A stretch of 64,000 nucleotides of DNA from JAMQKA01 sp043951865 (GCF_043951865.1 NZ_JBINJF010000017.1:1-64000); one strand, 5' to 3'. Counted from the first letter of the stretch, positions 23,793-36,583 are shown. The notes: generated by a model not told the origin, from the sequence alone. Numbers and translations: made by a program.

Positions 23793-25160
23793 TCAAATCG
23801 TAAACAACCTCATCCGGGGCTCTACTGCACTCTTGTCAAGCAAGGCGGGCCAGTAGGCGACAATTTCCGCAGCTTTCGGGCGGCCGGCGGCATAGCCAGT
23901 TACCCCGCCCGGGCCTGTCAGTACCAGGGGAATAACCTCTTTTCCGAATCGGTCGAGCACTTCCCGGTTCATCCCCGAAACAGAAATTCGAAGCTGAATT
24001 TCCTCAAACTCCCGTTCCAGGGCTTCTTGCGTGACCGGGTTTTCACTGCACCCGTTGTAGCCGATATATTCCGCTTTCCACTTCCCCAGCTCAAGCCCGA
24101 GCTGTTCGGCCCTGCCCTGCAGGATATCGGCCGCCTTTTGCGCTTTGCCCAGGGCGCGGGGCCAGGAATATACCAAAGTAGAAGTTATTTTATAACCCGC
24201 CTTGTAGCTGGCAGAGACCTTGTACGACCGGGGAGGCGGCTTGCCCTTGATATTAAAAACACGAACACGATCCGGCCCGGACTGCTGCAGCTGGAGTGTG
24301 GTGAAGTCAGCCACCCCGTCCGGGGTCAGGTAGGCTGATGGGTCTGCGATCTCATACACGAGCTGCTCCTTCACCGTCATCTGGTTGATCAATCCCCCCG
24401 TGCCCTCGTGCTTGGTAACGGCAAACGTTCCGTCGGGGAATGCTTCGACAATCGGGAACCCGATATTGACAAAATCTTTGACCTCTTGCCAGTCCGTAAA
24501 ATTGCCCCCCGAGGCCTGGGCTCCGCATTCAATTATGTGGCCCGCCACAATACCGGAAGCGATCCGGTCATAATCATCAAAATCCCAGCCGAATTCATGT
24601 ATCATGGGACCCAGAATCAGCCCGGCGTCAAATACCCGGCCGGTGATAACGATATCCGCACCCTGGTCTAGCGCTTCCACAATCGGGCGGCTGCCCAGGT
24701 ATACATTTGCACTTGTCAGCTGGTCACGCACCGATGTGATCGGCTCACCGGTATCGATATTTTCAAGCTGATGACCCCCCTCGACCAGCGCATCAATTTT
24801 TCCCAGGATGTCGTCGCCGTCGACTACCGCTACCGAGATATCCTCGTATCCGCGCTCTTTGACCAGCGTCAATATCGCCTCTTTACACGCCTCCGGATGC
24901 ACGCCGCCCGCATTGCTGATCACTCTGACTCCGCGCGCCGTGATATACTCCAGGATTTGATCAATAACGTGAACAAAATCGAGGGCGTAACCGTGATCGG
25001 GATTGCGCATCCGCTGCTTCTGCAGGATCGACATGGTGACCTCCGCAAGATAGTCCATTACCAGGTAATCGATTGAGCCCTTTGTAACCTGGTCGACCGG
25101 TGCCCGGGGCAGATCTCCCCAAAAACCCGAGGCCGATGCAATGCGAATTGAAGATTTCAA
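23793..25160 (-). CDS. AtuA-family (DUF1446) protein
   Basis: 455 residues matching the acyclic terpene utilisation AtuA family: IRIASASGFWGDLPRAPVDQV at the N-terminus, NAGGVHPEACKEAI, GRVFDAGLILGPMIHEFGWD, and EYIGYNGCSENP near 370. In Pseudomonas, AtuA takes part in citronellol/geraniol degradation, but its reaction is not defined. Here none of the other atu or acyl-CoA carboxylase genes is adjacent, so the pathway is open. It is divergent from the CrtI-like gene that follows and separated from it by about 375 nt without genes. Confidence 0.85.
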   Translation of the reverse strand: MKSSIRIASASGFWGDLPRAPVDQVTKGSIDYLVMDYLAEVTMSILQKQRMRNPDHGYALDFVHVIDQILEYITARGVRVISNAGGVHPEACKEAILTLVKERGYEDISVAVVDGDDILGKIDALVEGGHQLENIDTGEPITSVRDQLTSANVYLGSRPIVEALDQGADIVITGRVFDAGLILGPMIHEFGWDFDDYDRIASGIVAGHIIECGAQASGGNFTDWQEVKDFVNIGFPIVEAFPDGTFAVTKHEGTGGLINQMTVKEQLVYEIADPSAYLTPDGVADFTTLQLQQSGPDRVRVFNIKGKPPPRSYKVSASYKAGYKITSTLVYSWPRALGKAQKAADILQGRAEQLGLELGKWKAEYIGYNGCSENPVTQEALEREFEEIQLRISVSGMNREVLDRFGKEVIPLVLTGPGGVTGYAAGRPKAAEIVAYWPALLDKSAVEPRMRLFTI

Positions 25161-25537
25161 TATTCTTATCTTATTTTTTCAGTTGACTTTATTTGACTAT
25201 TCATGCGTCATTATTTGCAAATCATCCCGGCACAGGGTGGTCCCTAATCGTTGCTGTACCCGGTCCGGGCGTGTTGGTCCGAATGGTAAGATAAAAGTTC
25301 ATCCCAGAGGAACAAATTGCATTGCGTGCCTGAATATTGTCTACATATTCTTCTCGCAGGATATACAACGCACACTTTACCGAGCATGCGGTTGGCAATT
25401 CAGGGAACTTCATTTTGTCCCGGCCAATCGTGGACGAAAGTGATACCAATGTGTAAAGTACAGGCTAAAATACTTGCCGGTCTCCCGCGATCACCTTACC
25501 ATTACTGCATAATGTTGAGCAACTAATATTCAAGTCT
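25161..25537. other. gene-free divergent intergenic region
   Basis: About 377 nt between the divergent AtuA-family and FAD oxidoreductase genes. Short frames exist on both strands but show no conserved features. It must hold both promoters, but I cannot pick them out. Confidence 0.5.
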
Positions 25538-26971
25538 GTGTTTATATCAACCTATGATGCAATTATTGTTGGGGCCGGTCCAAATGGTCTGGCGGCCGCT
25601 GTAGCGCTGGCTGAGCGGGGCCTTCACGTTAAAGTACTGGAAGCCCGGGAAACGATTGGCGGCGGCACCCGAACACAGCAGCTGACCCTGCCCGGCTTTC
25701 ACCACGATGTATGCTCGGCCATCCATCCGATGGCACTGGCCTCTCCCTTTTTTAATACGCTTCCGCTGGAAAATCATGGTCTTCAATGGATCTACCCGGA
25801 ATATCCACTGGCCCACCCGCTGGATGAAGAACCGGCCGTTGTGCTGTACCCTTCACTGGATCAGACGGCCGGAGAGCTGAACCGGGATACCCCGGCATAC
25901 AAAAAGCTGTTCGGACCGATTATTTCTAACTTCGAACGGCTGATTCCCCAGCTGCTGGCCCCGTTTTCCCCGTTCCCGGACACCCCGATCCTGATGGCCC
26001 GCTTTGGGTGGAATGCCGTTAAGTCGGCCCGATCCCTCGCTTTTTCACGATTTGAATCGCACCGCGCGCGAGCCCTTTTCGCCGGACTGGCGGCCCACAG
26101 CATCCTGCCACTGGAGCAGTCCGTTTCCGCTGCCATCGGGCTCATACTTGGTGCTGCGGGCCACCATCGCGGCTGGCCCCTTCCAAAAGGGGGATCCCAC
26201 CAAATTACCAACGCCCTGGCTTCTCACCTCAGAGCCCTGGGTGGCGAAATTGAGACCGACTGCAACGTGGAATCGATCGATCAGCTGGAACATGCCCGGA
26301 CAGTATTTTTTGACCTCACCCCTGCCCAGGTACTGGAAATTGCGGGAGAATCGATTCCACCGGGGTATGCCAGAAAGCTACAGAAATTCCGCTACGGGGC
26401 CGGGGTTTTCAAACTGGACCTGGCGCTCGACGGGCCGATACCGTGGAGTGATTCCCGCTGTCTCAAAGCCGGAACGGTTCACCTGGGCGGCCTCTTCGAA
26501 GATATTGCCGACTCCGAACGAGCCACATTTAAGGGCAACCATCCTGAGAAACCGTATGTGCTCGTCGCCCAGCAAAGCCTCTTTGATGATACTCGTGCGC
26601 CCGACGGCAAACACACCGCCTGGGCTTACTGCCATGTACCGCAGGGCTCTACCGTGGATATGTCGGAGCCAATATTAAATCAAATCGAGCGATTTGCCCC
26701 CGGTTTTCGCGATCGGATTATCGGGCGGCACTCGATGAACACCGAGCAGATCCAACGGTACAACGCCAATTATATCGGGGGCGATATCAACGGCGGGCTG
26801 CAGGATATAACCCAGCTTTTCACGCGTCCCGCGGGGCTCTTTAATCCTTATCACATCCCCGAGACTTCGTATTATATCTGCTCCTCTTCGACCCCGCCCG
26901 GCGGCGGAGTTCACGGAATGTGCGGATATCACGCCGCAATGTCTGCCCTGAGAAACCACTTGGACACCTGA
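25538..26971 (+). CDS. phytoene desaturase-like FAD oxidoreductase
   Basis: 477 residues starting with a strong FAD-binding fold (YDAIIVGAGPNGLAAAVALAERGLHV, in part) and the CrtI-type motif ARETIGGGTRT. The C-terminal signature SSSTPPGGGVHGMCGYHAAMSAL is typical of the CrtI/PDH pyridine nucleotide-disulfide oxidoreductase-like desaturase family. Many such proteins are not carotenoid enzymes, and no other carotenoid gene is in view. The first codon may be the GTG at 25538. The GH3-family gene follows on the same strand after about 245 nt. Confidence 0.85.
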   Translation: MFISTYDAIIVGAGPNGLAAAVALAERGLHVKVLEARETIGGGTRTQQLTLPGFHHDVCSAIHPMALASPFFNTLPLENHGLQWIYPEYPLAHPLDEEPAVVLYPSLDQTAGELNRDTPAYKKLFGPIISNFERLIPQLLAPFSPFPDTPILMARFGWNAVKSARSLAFSRFESHRARALFAGLAAHSILPLEQSVSAAIGLILGAAGHHRGWPLPKGGSHQITNALASHLRALGGEIETDCNVESIDQLEHARTVFFDLTPAQVLEIAGESIPPGYARKLQKFRYGAGVFKLDLALDGPIPWSDSRCLKAGTVHLGGLFEDIADSERATFKGNHPEKPYVLVAQQSLFDDTRAPDGKHTAWAYCHVPQGSTVDMSEPILNQIERFAPGFRDRIIGRHSMNTEQIQRYNANYIGGDINGGLQDITQLFTRPAGLFNPYHIPETSYYICSSSTPPGGGVHGMCGYHAAMSALRNHLDT

Positions 26972-27217
26972 TATCTCCAAAAATATCCTCTAAAGAATAA
27001 TTACATGCTTTTATTTCACCGTTATTTCTCTTTACAGGGACCTCTGCAAATCAAATTTTGATGGCAAAACAGATTCAACCCAACATTCATGCCTGGTACA
27101 TGCAACTTTTAAAATACACGTCAAATGCCGGTACTGGGCACGGATACGATTTCGTAAATTCTCATTGTCGTTTTACCATCATCCAACCACATTAATTTTC
27201 AGGAGCCGCTGGAGTCC

Positions 27218-28660
27218 ATGCTGAGTGTCAAGGAACAACAGCTTCAAATTCTGTTCTCACTGCTGTCTCGCGGCAAGCGGACCCGGTACGGCAGGCAACA
27301 CGCTTTCGACAAAATTGAGGGCTACCAGGATTTTTGCACCCGGCTGCCGATCAGCTTTTACAGTGATATTGAAGATAAGATAGAGGCGGTAAAGCAGGGC
27401 GCGCCCAACCTGTTGTGGCCGGGAACCACCAACCGGTTTGCCGTTTCCGCCGGCACTACGGGAAAAGGCAAGCACCTCCCTCTTTCAGACGAGCGACTCA
27501 AGAGCGATTGCCGGTTTATGCGTTCGGTGGCCTTCAGCTACCTGAAAAGTTGGAATCGTATTCCCCCGGTCTTGGGCAAACATCTGAGCCTTCCGGGCAC
27601 AGTGGAGCGGAGAGATCACCTTTTAATTGGGGAAATAAGTGGTTTCACGGCCCTGCATTCGCCCTGGTGGCTTCGGCCCTTTCACCTCAAGCCTCCCGCC
27701 GAACTGACCCGGCTTCCCTTCAAACAAAAGTTCGAAACCGTTCTTGGGGCCGCCCTGGAATCTGATATCAAGGTCATTGTAGCCGTACCAAGCTGGATTT
27801 TAACACTATTCCAGCAGGCTCTCGATCGAACCGGTAAACAAAAAGTTTCGGAAATCTGGCCTAATCTTGCATTGCTGATCTGTGGCGGAGTGAAGCTTTC
27901 AAACTACCAACCGCACCTGGAACAGCTCTACGGGGAAAAAGCATCTCCCCTCGATTTTATAGAAACATACGGTTCTTCCGAGGGCTACTTCGCCTATACT
28001 GATACGCCAAATAATGAAGATATGAAGCTGGTATACAACAACGGCATATTCTACGAATTTGTACCTGATCCTCTTCCAGAGATGGAATCACTCAGTATTC
28101 AGCCGACTATACCGTTGTGGCAGGCAGAGCCCAACCGGCCCTACGCCATGCTCGTAACCACCAATGCCGGGCTTTGGCGTTATGCGGTCAATGATATCGT
28201 GGAGTTTACCTCGGTCACGCCTCCGCGCATTTCAGTTATGGGCCGATTAAGTGAGATGCTGGATGATTTCGGAGAAGCCCTTCACCTCTATGAAGCGGAA
28301 CAGGTTCTGAACGAAACAGCGGGCAGGATGGAAATCGAAACCTGCTCGTTTACCGTGGGCAGCAGCATTACGTCTGAGCAGGAACTGCCCCGACACCACT
28401 GGTTTGTACAGTTTGTGGAACCTCAGCACAAGCAGACACTCGAACGACTTGCCCGCGCTGTTGACCAGTCCCTGCAGGAAAAGAACAGGCATTACGCCAT
28501 CCGGAGAGAAAGTGGTGCACTGGGCCGGCCAGTAATCCGTTCAATCACCCAGCAGGAAATCAACAGCTGGCTGGACCAACAGGACAACAGTTCTGCACAA
28601 AGCAAGCTGCCCAAACTGCTGAAAAAACGGGAAGATATTGACTTTTTCCTTCATCAATAG
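27218..28660 (+). CDS. GH3-family acyl/aminoacyl ligase-like protein
   Basis: 480 residues matching the GH3 auxin-responsive promoter family, which belongs to the acyl-adenylate-forming enzymes: RGKRTRYGRQHAFDKI, FAVSAGTTGKGKHLPLSDE (P-loop-like), FIETYGSSEGYFAY (adenylate binding), and GLWRYAVNDIVEF. In plants GH3 enzymes conjugate amino acids to acids. The bacterial members have no settled role. The start at 27218 gives MLSVKEQQLQ. The ORF could be longer upstream, but no better start is evident. Confidence 0.85.
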   Translation: MLSVKEQQLQILFSLLSRGKRTRYGRQHAFDKIEGYQDFCTRLPISFYSDIEDKIEAVKQGAPNLLWPGTTNRFAVSAGTTGKGKHLPLSDERLKSDCRFMRSVAFSYLKSWNRIPPVLGKHLSLPGTVERRDHLLIGEISGFTALHSPWWLRPFHLKPPAELTRLPFKQKFETVLGAALESDIKVIVAVPSWILTLFQQALDRTGKQKVSEIWPNLALLICGGVKLSNYQPHLEQLYGEKASPLDFIETYGSSEGYFAYTDTPNNEDMKLVYNNGIFYEFVPDPLPEMESLSIQPTIPLWQAEPNRPYAMLVTTNAGLWRYAVNDIVEFTSVTPPRISVMGRLSEMLDDFGEALHLYEAEQVLNETAGRMEIETCSFTVGSSITSEQELPRHHWFVQFVEPQHKQTLERLARAVDQSLQEKNRHYAIRRESGALGRPVIRSITQQEINSWLDQQDNSSAQSKLPKLLKKREDIDFFLHQ

Positions 28661-28936
28661 GGCCTCATAACATCTTGATATCGATCTCGTGTGGCAGAAA
28701 TATTTCTTTATTGCATGAATACATCCACAGGCGAAGGAAAAATACCATTTCAAGGGTATCCCAGGTCCAGAAAATCCCAGCTGTAAACGGGACAAAAGCG
28801 ATCATGCTGATACATATGTGAACAGCAATTCGTAATGATTAAGCAGTTTTAACAGGGGAACGTTCATTTTATAAGTATTTATTTTTTATACTTTTAAAAG
28901 CACGATACCTATCATAAAACTGTCAAGGGTGAAATC

Positions 28937-29884
28937 ATGAGTTCAGAGAATAAAATTACCGCTTTCTGTCTGTGTTTCTGTATGTTTTTTATTGCCTCAA
29001 CAGCTACCGGACAATCAACCTATTCAGATACCTACCTTTACTCTCCTGGTTCCGATTTGCAATCAGTCCATTCTACAGCCGGGATTTTTCCATTTCAAAA
29101 CACGGGAACGGGTATCACGAACGACGCCGGGGAAAAAACACGGCGAAATACCACGTCGGTGACTGCAGGATATATCGAAGATGAATTTAACCTGAGAAGT
29201 GATAACGGAAGCTACCGATACCGGTTTAACGGCAAATCGACGGGTATTATGCTGAGCTCCAGATCCTCTTCTGCCATATTCAGTTACGGTATTGCTGATG
29301 CGCAGGAGACCGAAGGAGATATTCGAAGTATCACAGCCGACCTAAACCTGGGCGGTAATATTAGCATCTTTCGGCACCTGTTTGGCGTGCCCATCGGCAG
29401 CTTTATTCCCGTTCGGGTAAATATGGGCTACCGGAATCTGGAACTGATGGACAACACGGAATATCCGGGGCACGCTGTCAATATCGGCACCGCCAGCCTG
29501 GGTGGCGGACTCGGCGCCCACATTCGAATTCCCACCGGCCTGCCGGTCTTGCAAGATAACCTCACCGCGTTTGCCTCGGTAGTTACCAGCGTTGGGGGGA
29601 TCGGCGAATTTTCCGGGCTCACCAACGACCCGATGCCCGATTCAGGGGACGCCATAAGCGGTATCCGGCTCACCAAAAACACCGATTTCAATTTTGAAGC
29701 CAAGTTTGAACGCCTGCTCGGTGGCAAAACAGGCGTTACGGCAGGCCTGACCCTGCGCTGGCTGCACTGGACCGATGAAAGGGCAGACAACGCCAAACAG
29801 CTGCTGGATGTGATTTCCGGAAAACAGCAGGGCTTGGGATTGCAAGCTACCCAATCCTTTTTCCGGATAGGAATTAACTGGTAA
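28937..29884 (+). CDS. predicted outer-membrane protein
   Basis: 315 residues with a signal peptide (about 1-32, ending ATGQS) followed by alternating, glycine- and aromatic-rich beta segments (TAGYIEDEFNL, SYRYRFNGKSTGIMLSSRSS, NMGYRNLEL) and a final strand FFRIGINW. A terminal aromatic residue (W) is typical of outer-membrane barrels. I do not recognise a family. It is preceded by an AT-rich region (about 28850-28910) likely to hold its promoter. Confidence 0.65.
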   Translation: MSSENKITAFCLCFCMFFIASTATGQSTYSDTYLYSPGSDLQSVHSTAGIFPFQNTGTGITNDAGEKTRRNTTSVTAGYIEDEFNLRSDNGSYRYRFNGKSTGIMLSSRSSSAIFSYGIADAQETEGDIRSITADLNLGGNISIFRHLFGVPIGSFIPVRVNMGYRNLELMDNTEYPGHAVNIGTASLGGGLGAHIRIPTGLPVLQDNLTAFASVVTSVGGIGEFSGLTNDPMPDSGDAISGIRLTKNTDFNFEAKFERLLGGKTGVTAGLTLRWLHWTDERADNAKQLLDVISGKQQGLGLQATQSFFRIGINW

Positions 29885-29949
29885 GCACTACACCAGTTTG
29901 TGCAATCGTGCCGCCAGGGTTTTCTTTATTTAGAGGAAGCCCGACTGAA

Positions 29950-30065
29950 AGGGAGCTTTGCAGAACCTGCTATTTTGTTGGGAGGAGTTGTACCACCGCC
30001 CTTGTTGACCTTTTAAACGGAAGTAAAACTCAGAACGAAGAATTGAGGGGTTTGCAAAACCCTCT
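29950..30065 (+). repeat. family A intergenic repeat, copy A3
   Basis: Begins gggagctttgcagaacctgc, then ttgtaccaccg…ccttttaaacgg, and ends gaggggtttgcaaaaccctc. It lies between the outer-membrane protein gene and leuS, which converge here. Confidence 0.7.
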
Positions 30066-30124
30066 GGAAATAAAGATCAACCTCCGTAATCTGAAGGCTG
30101 GTGAGCCCCCTTTTTGAGGACCCA

Positions 30125-32725
<2,601 letters not shown>

Positions 32726-32766
32726 GCAGTCTGTTTTAACTAAATGTTAAATTTAGGATTAGTCGC

Positions 32767-32774
32767 CAAAGATA
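32767..32774 (-). promoter_or_regulatory. possible -7 element of leuS promoter
   Basis: TATCTTTG on the minus strand fits TAnnTTTG and lies about 42 nt before the leuS ATG. No clear TTG is seen 19-21 nt further upstream. Confidence 0.35.
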
Positions 32775-32826
32775 AGGAAAAAAAGGGGTGTATCGAAGAG
32801 AGGATTATTGGTTCTGATAATGAATG

Positions 32827-32850
32827 GAGAAATAGGAATTCCTATTTCTC
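32827..32850. repeat. 24-nt perfect palindrome upstream of leuS
   Basis: gagaaatagg, aatt, cctatttctc: a perfect inverted repeat with no spacer, about 100 nt upstream of the leuS start. It could be an operator or a hairpin. No T-run follows. Confidence 0.55.
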
Positions 32851-33014
32851 TGCGCAGTCGTCGTCTTCTCATTCCGCTGCATCAGCATTCCTTTAACCCT
32901 ATTTTATCCCAAAGAACCCCGGGGTGAACCAGATTTTCTGAACGAAGATTGAATCAACGATGTCTTTCTATTGAAAATCTCAACCTCAACTGAAAATTAG
33001 GAAACAGGAACCGC

Positions 33015-33464
33015 ATGTATCAGCTGAATCAAACGCAGACCCTGCAAGCCCCGATCGAAGAGGTATGGCGGTTTATTGCTCATCCGGCCAACCTCAACAA
33101 GATCACGCCCCCGGAACTCAATTTTGTGATCACTTCTCCCGTTCCGGATACCATGCACAACGGTTTGCTGATCCGGTACGAGGTGACGCTTCCGCTGCTG
33201 GGAGTATCAGACTGGGTGACGGAGATCAAACATATTATCCCCAGCCGGCAGTTTATCGACGAGCAGCGGATCGGCCCGTATCGCTTTTGGTACCACTTCC
33301 ACGGGCTGGAGACCACCAGTGACGGCGTGGTGATGACCGACCAGGTCTCCTATTTGCCTCCCTTCGGTGTACTTGGAAAGCTTGCAAACCGGCTGTTTAT
33401 CAGGAATCAGCTGGAGTCAATTTTTGACTACCGCTACCGTGCCCTGGAAGCCCGTTTCGGTTAA
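33015..33464 (+). CDS. SRPBCC-family protein
   Basis: 149 residues with the start-related lipid-transfer fold: MYQLNQTQTLQAPIEEVWRFIAHPANLNKITPPELNF, in part, then beta strands with HIIPSRQFIDEQRIGPYRFWYHFHGLE and a C-terminal helix (FDYRYRALEARF). Members bind hydrophobic ligands or act in cyclase and hydrolase reactions. The ligand is unknown. It stands alone on the plus strand between minus-strand leuS and the ftsX unit. Confidence 0.85.
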   Translation: MYQLNQTQTLQAPIEEVWRFIAHPANLNKITPPELNFVITSPVPDTMHNGLLIRYEVTLPLLGVSDWVTEIKHIIPSRQFIDEQRIGPYRFWYHFHGLETTSDGVVMTDQVSYLPPFGVLGKLANRLFIRNQLESIFDYRYRALEARFG

Positions 33465-33586
33465 AAATTCTGGATGAGGTATTTTTTGATTGCCACATTT
33501 AATCGGCGCAGCAACCTCACGACATGTCCCATTCTCAGAAGATTTAACGAGTTGAGGCTATCCACTTTCTTTTGTTACAGCCGGTT

Positions 33587-34471
33587 TTATTCAGACACCG
33601 ATGTTTTCCGGATAAAACGGCGTGCGGCCCACAAACTTCCCAGGTATCCCATAAAGACCGAAAGCAACAGCATCGCCCCGCAGAGATAATACCAGCGCCC
33701 AAACGGCCAGGACAAGACCCCGAACTGCGGGATATATTCCGGCAGCAGGAACAGGAAAAACAGGTACATAACTCCTACGGCCGCCACTCCCGCTATCAGT
33801 CCCTGGATGATCCCTTCCACCACGAAGGGACGACGAATAAAGGCATTGGTGGCTCCGACCAGCTTCATCGCCTTGATCAGGCCGCGTTTGGCATAGATGG
33901 TCAGGCGTATGGTGTTAAACACCAGGATTAAAGCGGCTAACAAGATCAACAGCCCGATCCCTCCGCCTGCAACGGCGATCGTTTGGAACCGCGATTGCAG
34001 CATCTCCAGCAGCTGCTGGTTAAATTGGACCTCCTCGACTCCCCGATACTCCTCAATCCGTTCCACCAGGACTGCTATATCACTGACTTCAGCCTCCGGA
34101 TCTATACTGAGTCGAAAAGAGGCCGGCAGAAATTTCAGCTCTGCCAGCGACTCTCCTCCCGCACCAAACTCCTCTCGAAAAATGGCCGCAGCGCTGTCTT
34201 TTGAGATATAGGTAAACGACTGTACCAGGGGCTCCTCTTCCAGTTTATCCCGGAGTTCCCCGGTTGTCCGTTCATCCAGGTCTGCCAGGAACACCTCCAC
34301 GTCAATCGACTGTTTCAACGCGTTGCCCACCTCGTAAACGTTATATGATATTCGCGCCAGTATCCCCAGCAAAAGGACTGCAATAAACAACGAAAAAATG
34401 GACGTAAAGGAGGCCAGGCGCGCCCGCTTGAAGCCTGCCAGACCCTCTTTAATAACGTAACCTAAACTCAT
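33587..34471 (-). CDS. ftsX: cell division protein FtsX
   Basis: 294 residues: an N-terminal helix (about 20-42), an extracellular domain (about 60-165; IDVEVFLADLDERTTGEL, FTYISKDSAAAIFREEFG) and three C-terminal helices, as in FtsX permeases. With FtsE, FtsX controls cell-wall hydrolases at the septum. No ftsE is beside it. The gene follows the outer-membrane receptor gene by 72 nt on the same strand and is probably co-transcribed with it and cinA. Confidence 0.9.
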   Translation of the reverse strand: MSLGYVIKEGLAGFKRARLASFTSIFSLFIAVLLLGILARISYNVYEVGNALKQSIDVEVFLADLDERTTGELRDKLEEEPLVQSFTYISKDSAAAIFREEFGAGGESLAELKFLPASFRLSIDPEAEVSDIAVLVERIEEYRGVEEVQFNQQLLEMLQSRFQTIAVAGGGIGLLILLAALILVFNTIRLTIYAKRGLIKAMKLVGATNAFIRRPFVVEGIIQGLIAGVAAVGVMYLFFLFLLPEYIPQFGVLSWPFGRWYYLCGAMLLLSVFMGYLGSLWAARRFIRKTSVSE

Positions 34472-34543
34472 GTTTTATACTTTGTATCAATAACAGCTGT
34501 TTCACCCCTTATCGGGGATGCCGCAAGATGATTTTTCCTGTTT

Positions 34544-36583
34544 TCAGTTGTTGAATACCGCCCGTACGCCAAACATGAACCGGCGGGGCGGCATCGGGTA
34601 ACCGGCCGTCTCAAAGTAGCCGAGTTGACTAACATCGTCAAGCACATTTTCAAAGCGGAGCACAAACATGATGGAGCGCACCCGTGCGGAAATATCGACA
34701 TCCAGTCGACTGTACCACGGCAGCGGCTGATCGGTGCTGGCGGGCTGCCAGTAGTCCAGGGCCGGATCGTAATGTTCGGCAAGATACTGTCTGGGAGAAA
34801 ACATCCCAGAGAGTCCCGCCTTCACGTAGGTAGCCCGGTTAAAAAGATATCCTTTCCAGTACGCCCCTCCCTTCAGCCAGATGCGGGTCGTGTTAAAGGC
34901 GGGTATCTCACCAGCCGGATCCAGCTGAATATTTCGATATTGCTGTACCGTGCCGGAGCCCGACAATTCAAAACGGGAATTCTCAAAATCCATGAAGCCG
35001 GTAACCGAAACTGCTTCATATCCCGGTATATTCACGAACTGGCCATCGGTATTCAGCAGGATACCATCCTCTATCTGCTTGAGCTGCCCCCTGCCCCCCA
35101 CGCTGCCCCCGCTGAAAAGGCGTAATTCAGCAGATCCGTGGAGTTCCGTAATCTTTTCCGGATTCAGGTTTTCAGATCCCTCCACTCCCGATGAACTCCA
35201 GTAAAGCTGCTGCAGGGTTGCCATGCGGGTGCCGCGCGACCCTCCTCCCACAAGCTTCAGGCGGCCGCTGAAATCCAGTTCCATGTCAGCCCCGATCGAG
35301 TAGTCACGCTGTTGCCCGCGCTGCCTGAACGAAGCTCTGCCAACAGCTTTTCCCCAGGCAACGGGTTCAAACGCCGCATTTCCCGTGGCCGTCAGCTGGC
35401 TCCAGCGACCGATATCCAGGCTGGATGCCTCCCGTTCCCTGTTCGTAAAAAGCTCGTAGCGCAGCAGCCCCTCCACTCTGAATGGATTCAACTCCATCCA
35501 CTTGTGCGCGTAGGCCCCGACCGAACCCAGTGTATAGCTGGTCGTATCCTCCGAAAACCGAACCAAACGCTTTTGGTTGTTCATAAACATCCCCGCCCGA
35601 AACCGCTCGGTCACAAGTGTGGAGTCGGCCGGCCGCCGGTGATAGGAAAGGGCTACCGTGGTGTTCCCTGATTCCGACCTGCCGCTCGACTGATTGGCCG
35701 TGGCGGAAAAACGATTGAAAGCAAAATTCTGCAGGTCCGGGATGTTGTAACCAAACGGTTCCCCAAGATTCCTGCTGCCGGTTAAAAAGCGCAGTTTAAA
35801 AAACTGCTTATTGTCATATTGATGATAGACCCGGGCGAATATCTGGCTGCCGGTAAACGAGGAGTTACTGTATCCCCCCCCGCCGCGCCGGTCCCAGTAG
35901 CTCAGTTCCGCATTTGTTTTTTGGGTAAAATTTTGTGTAACCCAAAATTCAAGGGCCCGCCGGTCATATTTACTTTCATCAAAAATTAGTCTTGATCGGG
36001 GCTTGTTTACGTAATACTGTTTCAGGTGAAAGTTGCTTGTGTGGGTGATCCCCCGGTTCTGCTCATGTATGGATTCGATCTTGTGGATCGGTATTACATT
36101 CCAGTTTACGGTGCCACTTACCCGATTCTGCATCGGGATATCTTCCCAAAGCAGCTGCTGATGACGCGGTTCGTGAGCATCAATCATGATTGCATTGCTG
36201 CGACCCACCGTACCCAAACGAAAGCTAAGTACCCCGGGATCCCGATTTTTTTTAACCGTCCAGTCGGGCCAGTTTTGCCACCGCATCAGGCTGTCATTTG
36301 ACACCATTTGGGCATCAATAGCCTGGTTATATTTCCAGGGAACAATCGTTATCGCGGGCTCAGGTGGACCGGAAGTGGTGTCCTGGAGCGTGGTGTCAGC
36401 AACAGCCGCGTTTACCCGGGCATTTTCCAGATCGATATCCGGAGCCAGATCAATCTGAAGGGAGTCAACAGGAAGTGAATCGATCCGTAGCGAATCAACC
36501 TGAGCCTGCAGGTCAGATACACCGGTCACGGCAAAAATGAGGAGCGTGATGAGGTATGTCAGAATCTGTCGACTCAAGCCCAC
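34544..36583 (-). CDS. outer-membrane barrel protein, TonB-receptor-like
   Basis: 679 residues. After a signal peptide (ending LQAQ near 28) comes a short repeat of DSLxID type (SLRIDSLPVDSLQID) and then a long beta-barrel region with many aromatic strands. The C-terminal end PPRRFMFGVRAVFNN resembles TonB-dependent receptors. A clear plug domain is not visible, so it may be a porin-like relative. The GTG start overlaps the cinA stop by 10 nt, showing translational coupling. Confidence 0.75.
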   Translation of the reverse strand: MGLSRQILTYLITLLIFAVTGVSDLQAQVDSLRIDSLPVDSLQIDLAPDIDLENARVNAAVADTTLQDTTSGPPEPAITIVPWKYNQAIDAQMVSNDSLMRWQNWPDWTVKKNRDPGVLSFRLGTVGRSNAIMIDAHEPRHQQLLWEDIPMQNRVSGTVNWNVIPIHKIESIHEQNRGITHTSNFHLKQYYVNKPRSRLIFDESKYDRRALEFWVTQNFTQKTNAELSYWDRRGGGGYSNSSFTGSQIFARVYHQYDNKQFFKLRFLTGSRNLGEPFGYNIPDLQNFAFNRFSATANQSSGRSESGNTTVALSYHRRPADSTLVTERFRAGMFMNNQKRLVRFSEDTTSYTLGSVGAYAHKWMELNPFRVEGLLRYELFTNREREASSLDIGRWSQLTATGNAAFEPVAWGKAVGRASFRQRGQQRDYSIGADMELDFSGRLKLVGGGSRGTRMATLQQLYWSSSGVEGSENLNPEKITELHGSAELRLFSGGSVGGRGQLKQIEDGILLNTDGQFVNIPGYEAVSVTGFMDFENSRFELSGSGTVQQYRNIQLDPAGEIPAFNTTRIWLKGGAYWKGYLFNRATYVKAGLSGMFSPRQYLAEHYDPALDYWQPASTDQPLPWYSRLDVDISARVRSIMFVLRFENVLDDVSQLGYFETAGYPMPPRRFMFGVRAVFNN

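Noticed and set aside
32726..33014. T-box or other riboswitch before leuS
   Set aside because: The palindrome is present, but no T-box core, specifier loop or terminator/antiterminator pair could be traced, and T-boxes are not expected in this group.
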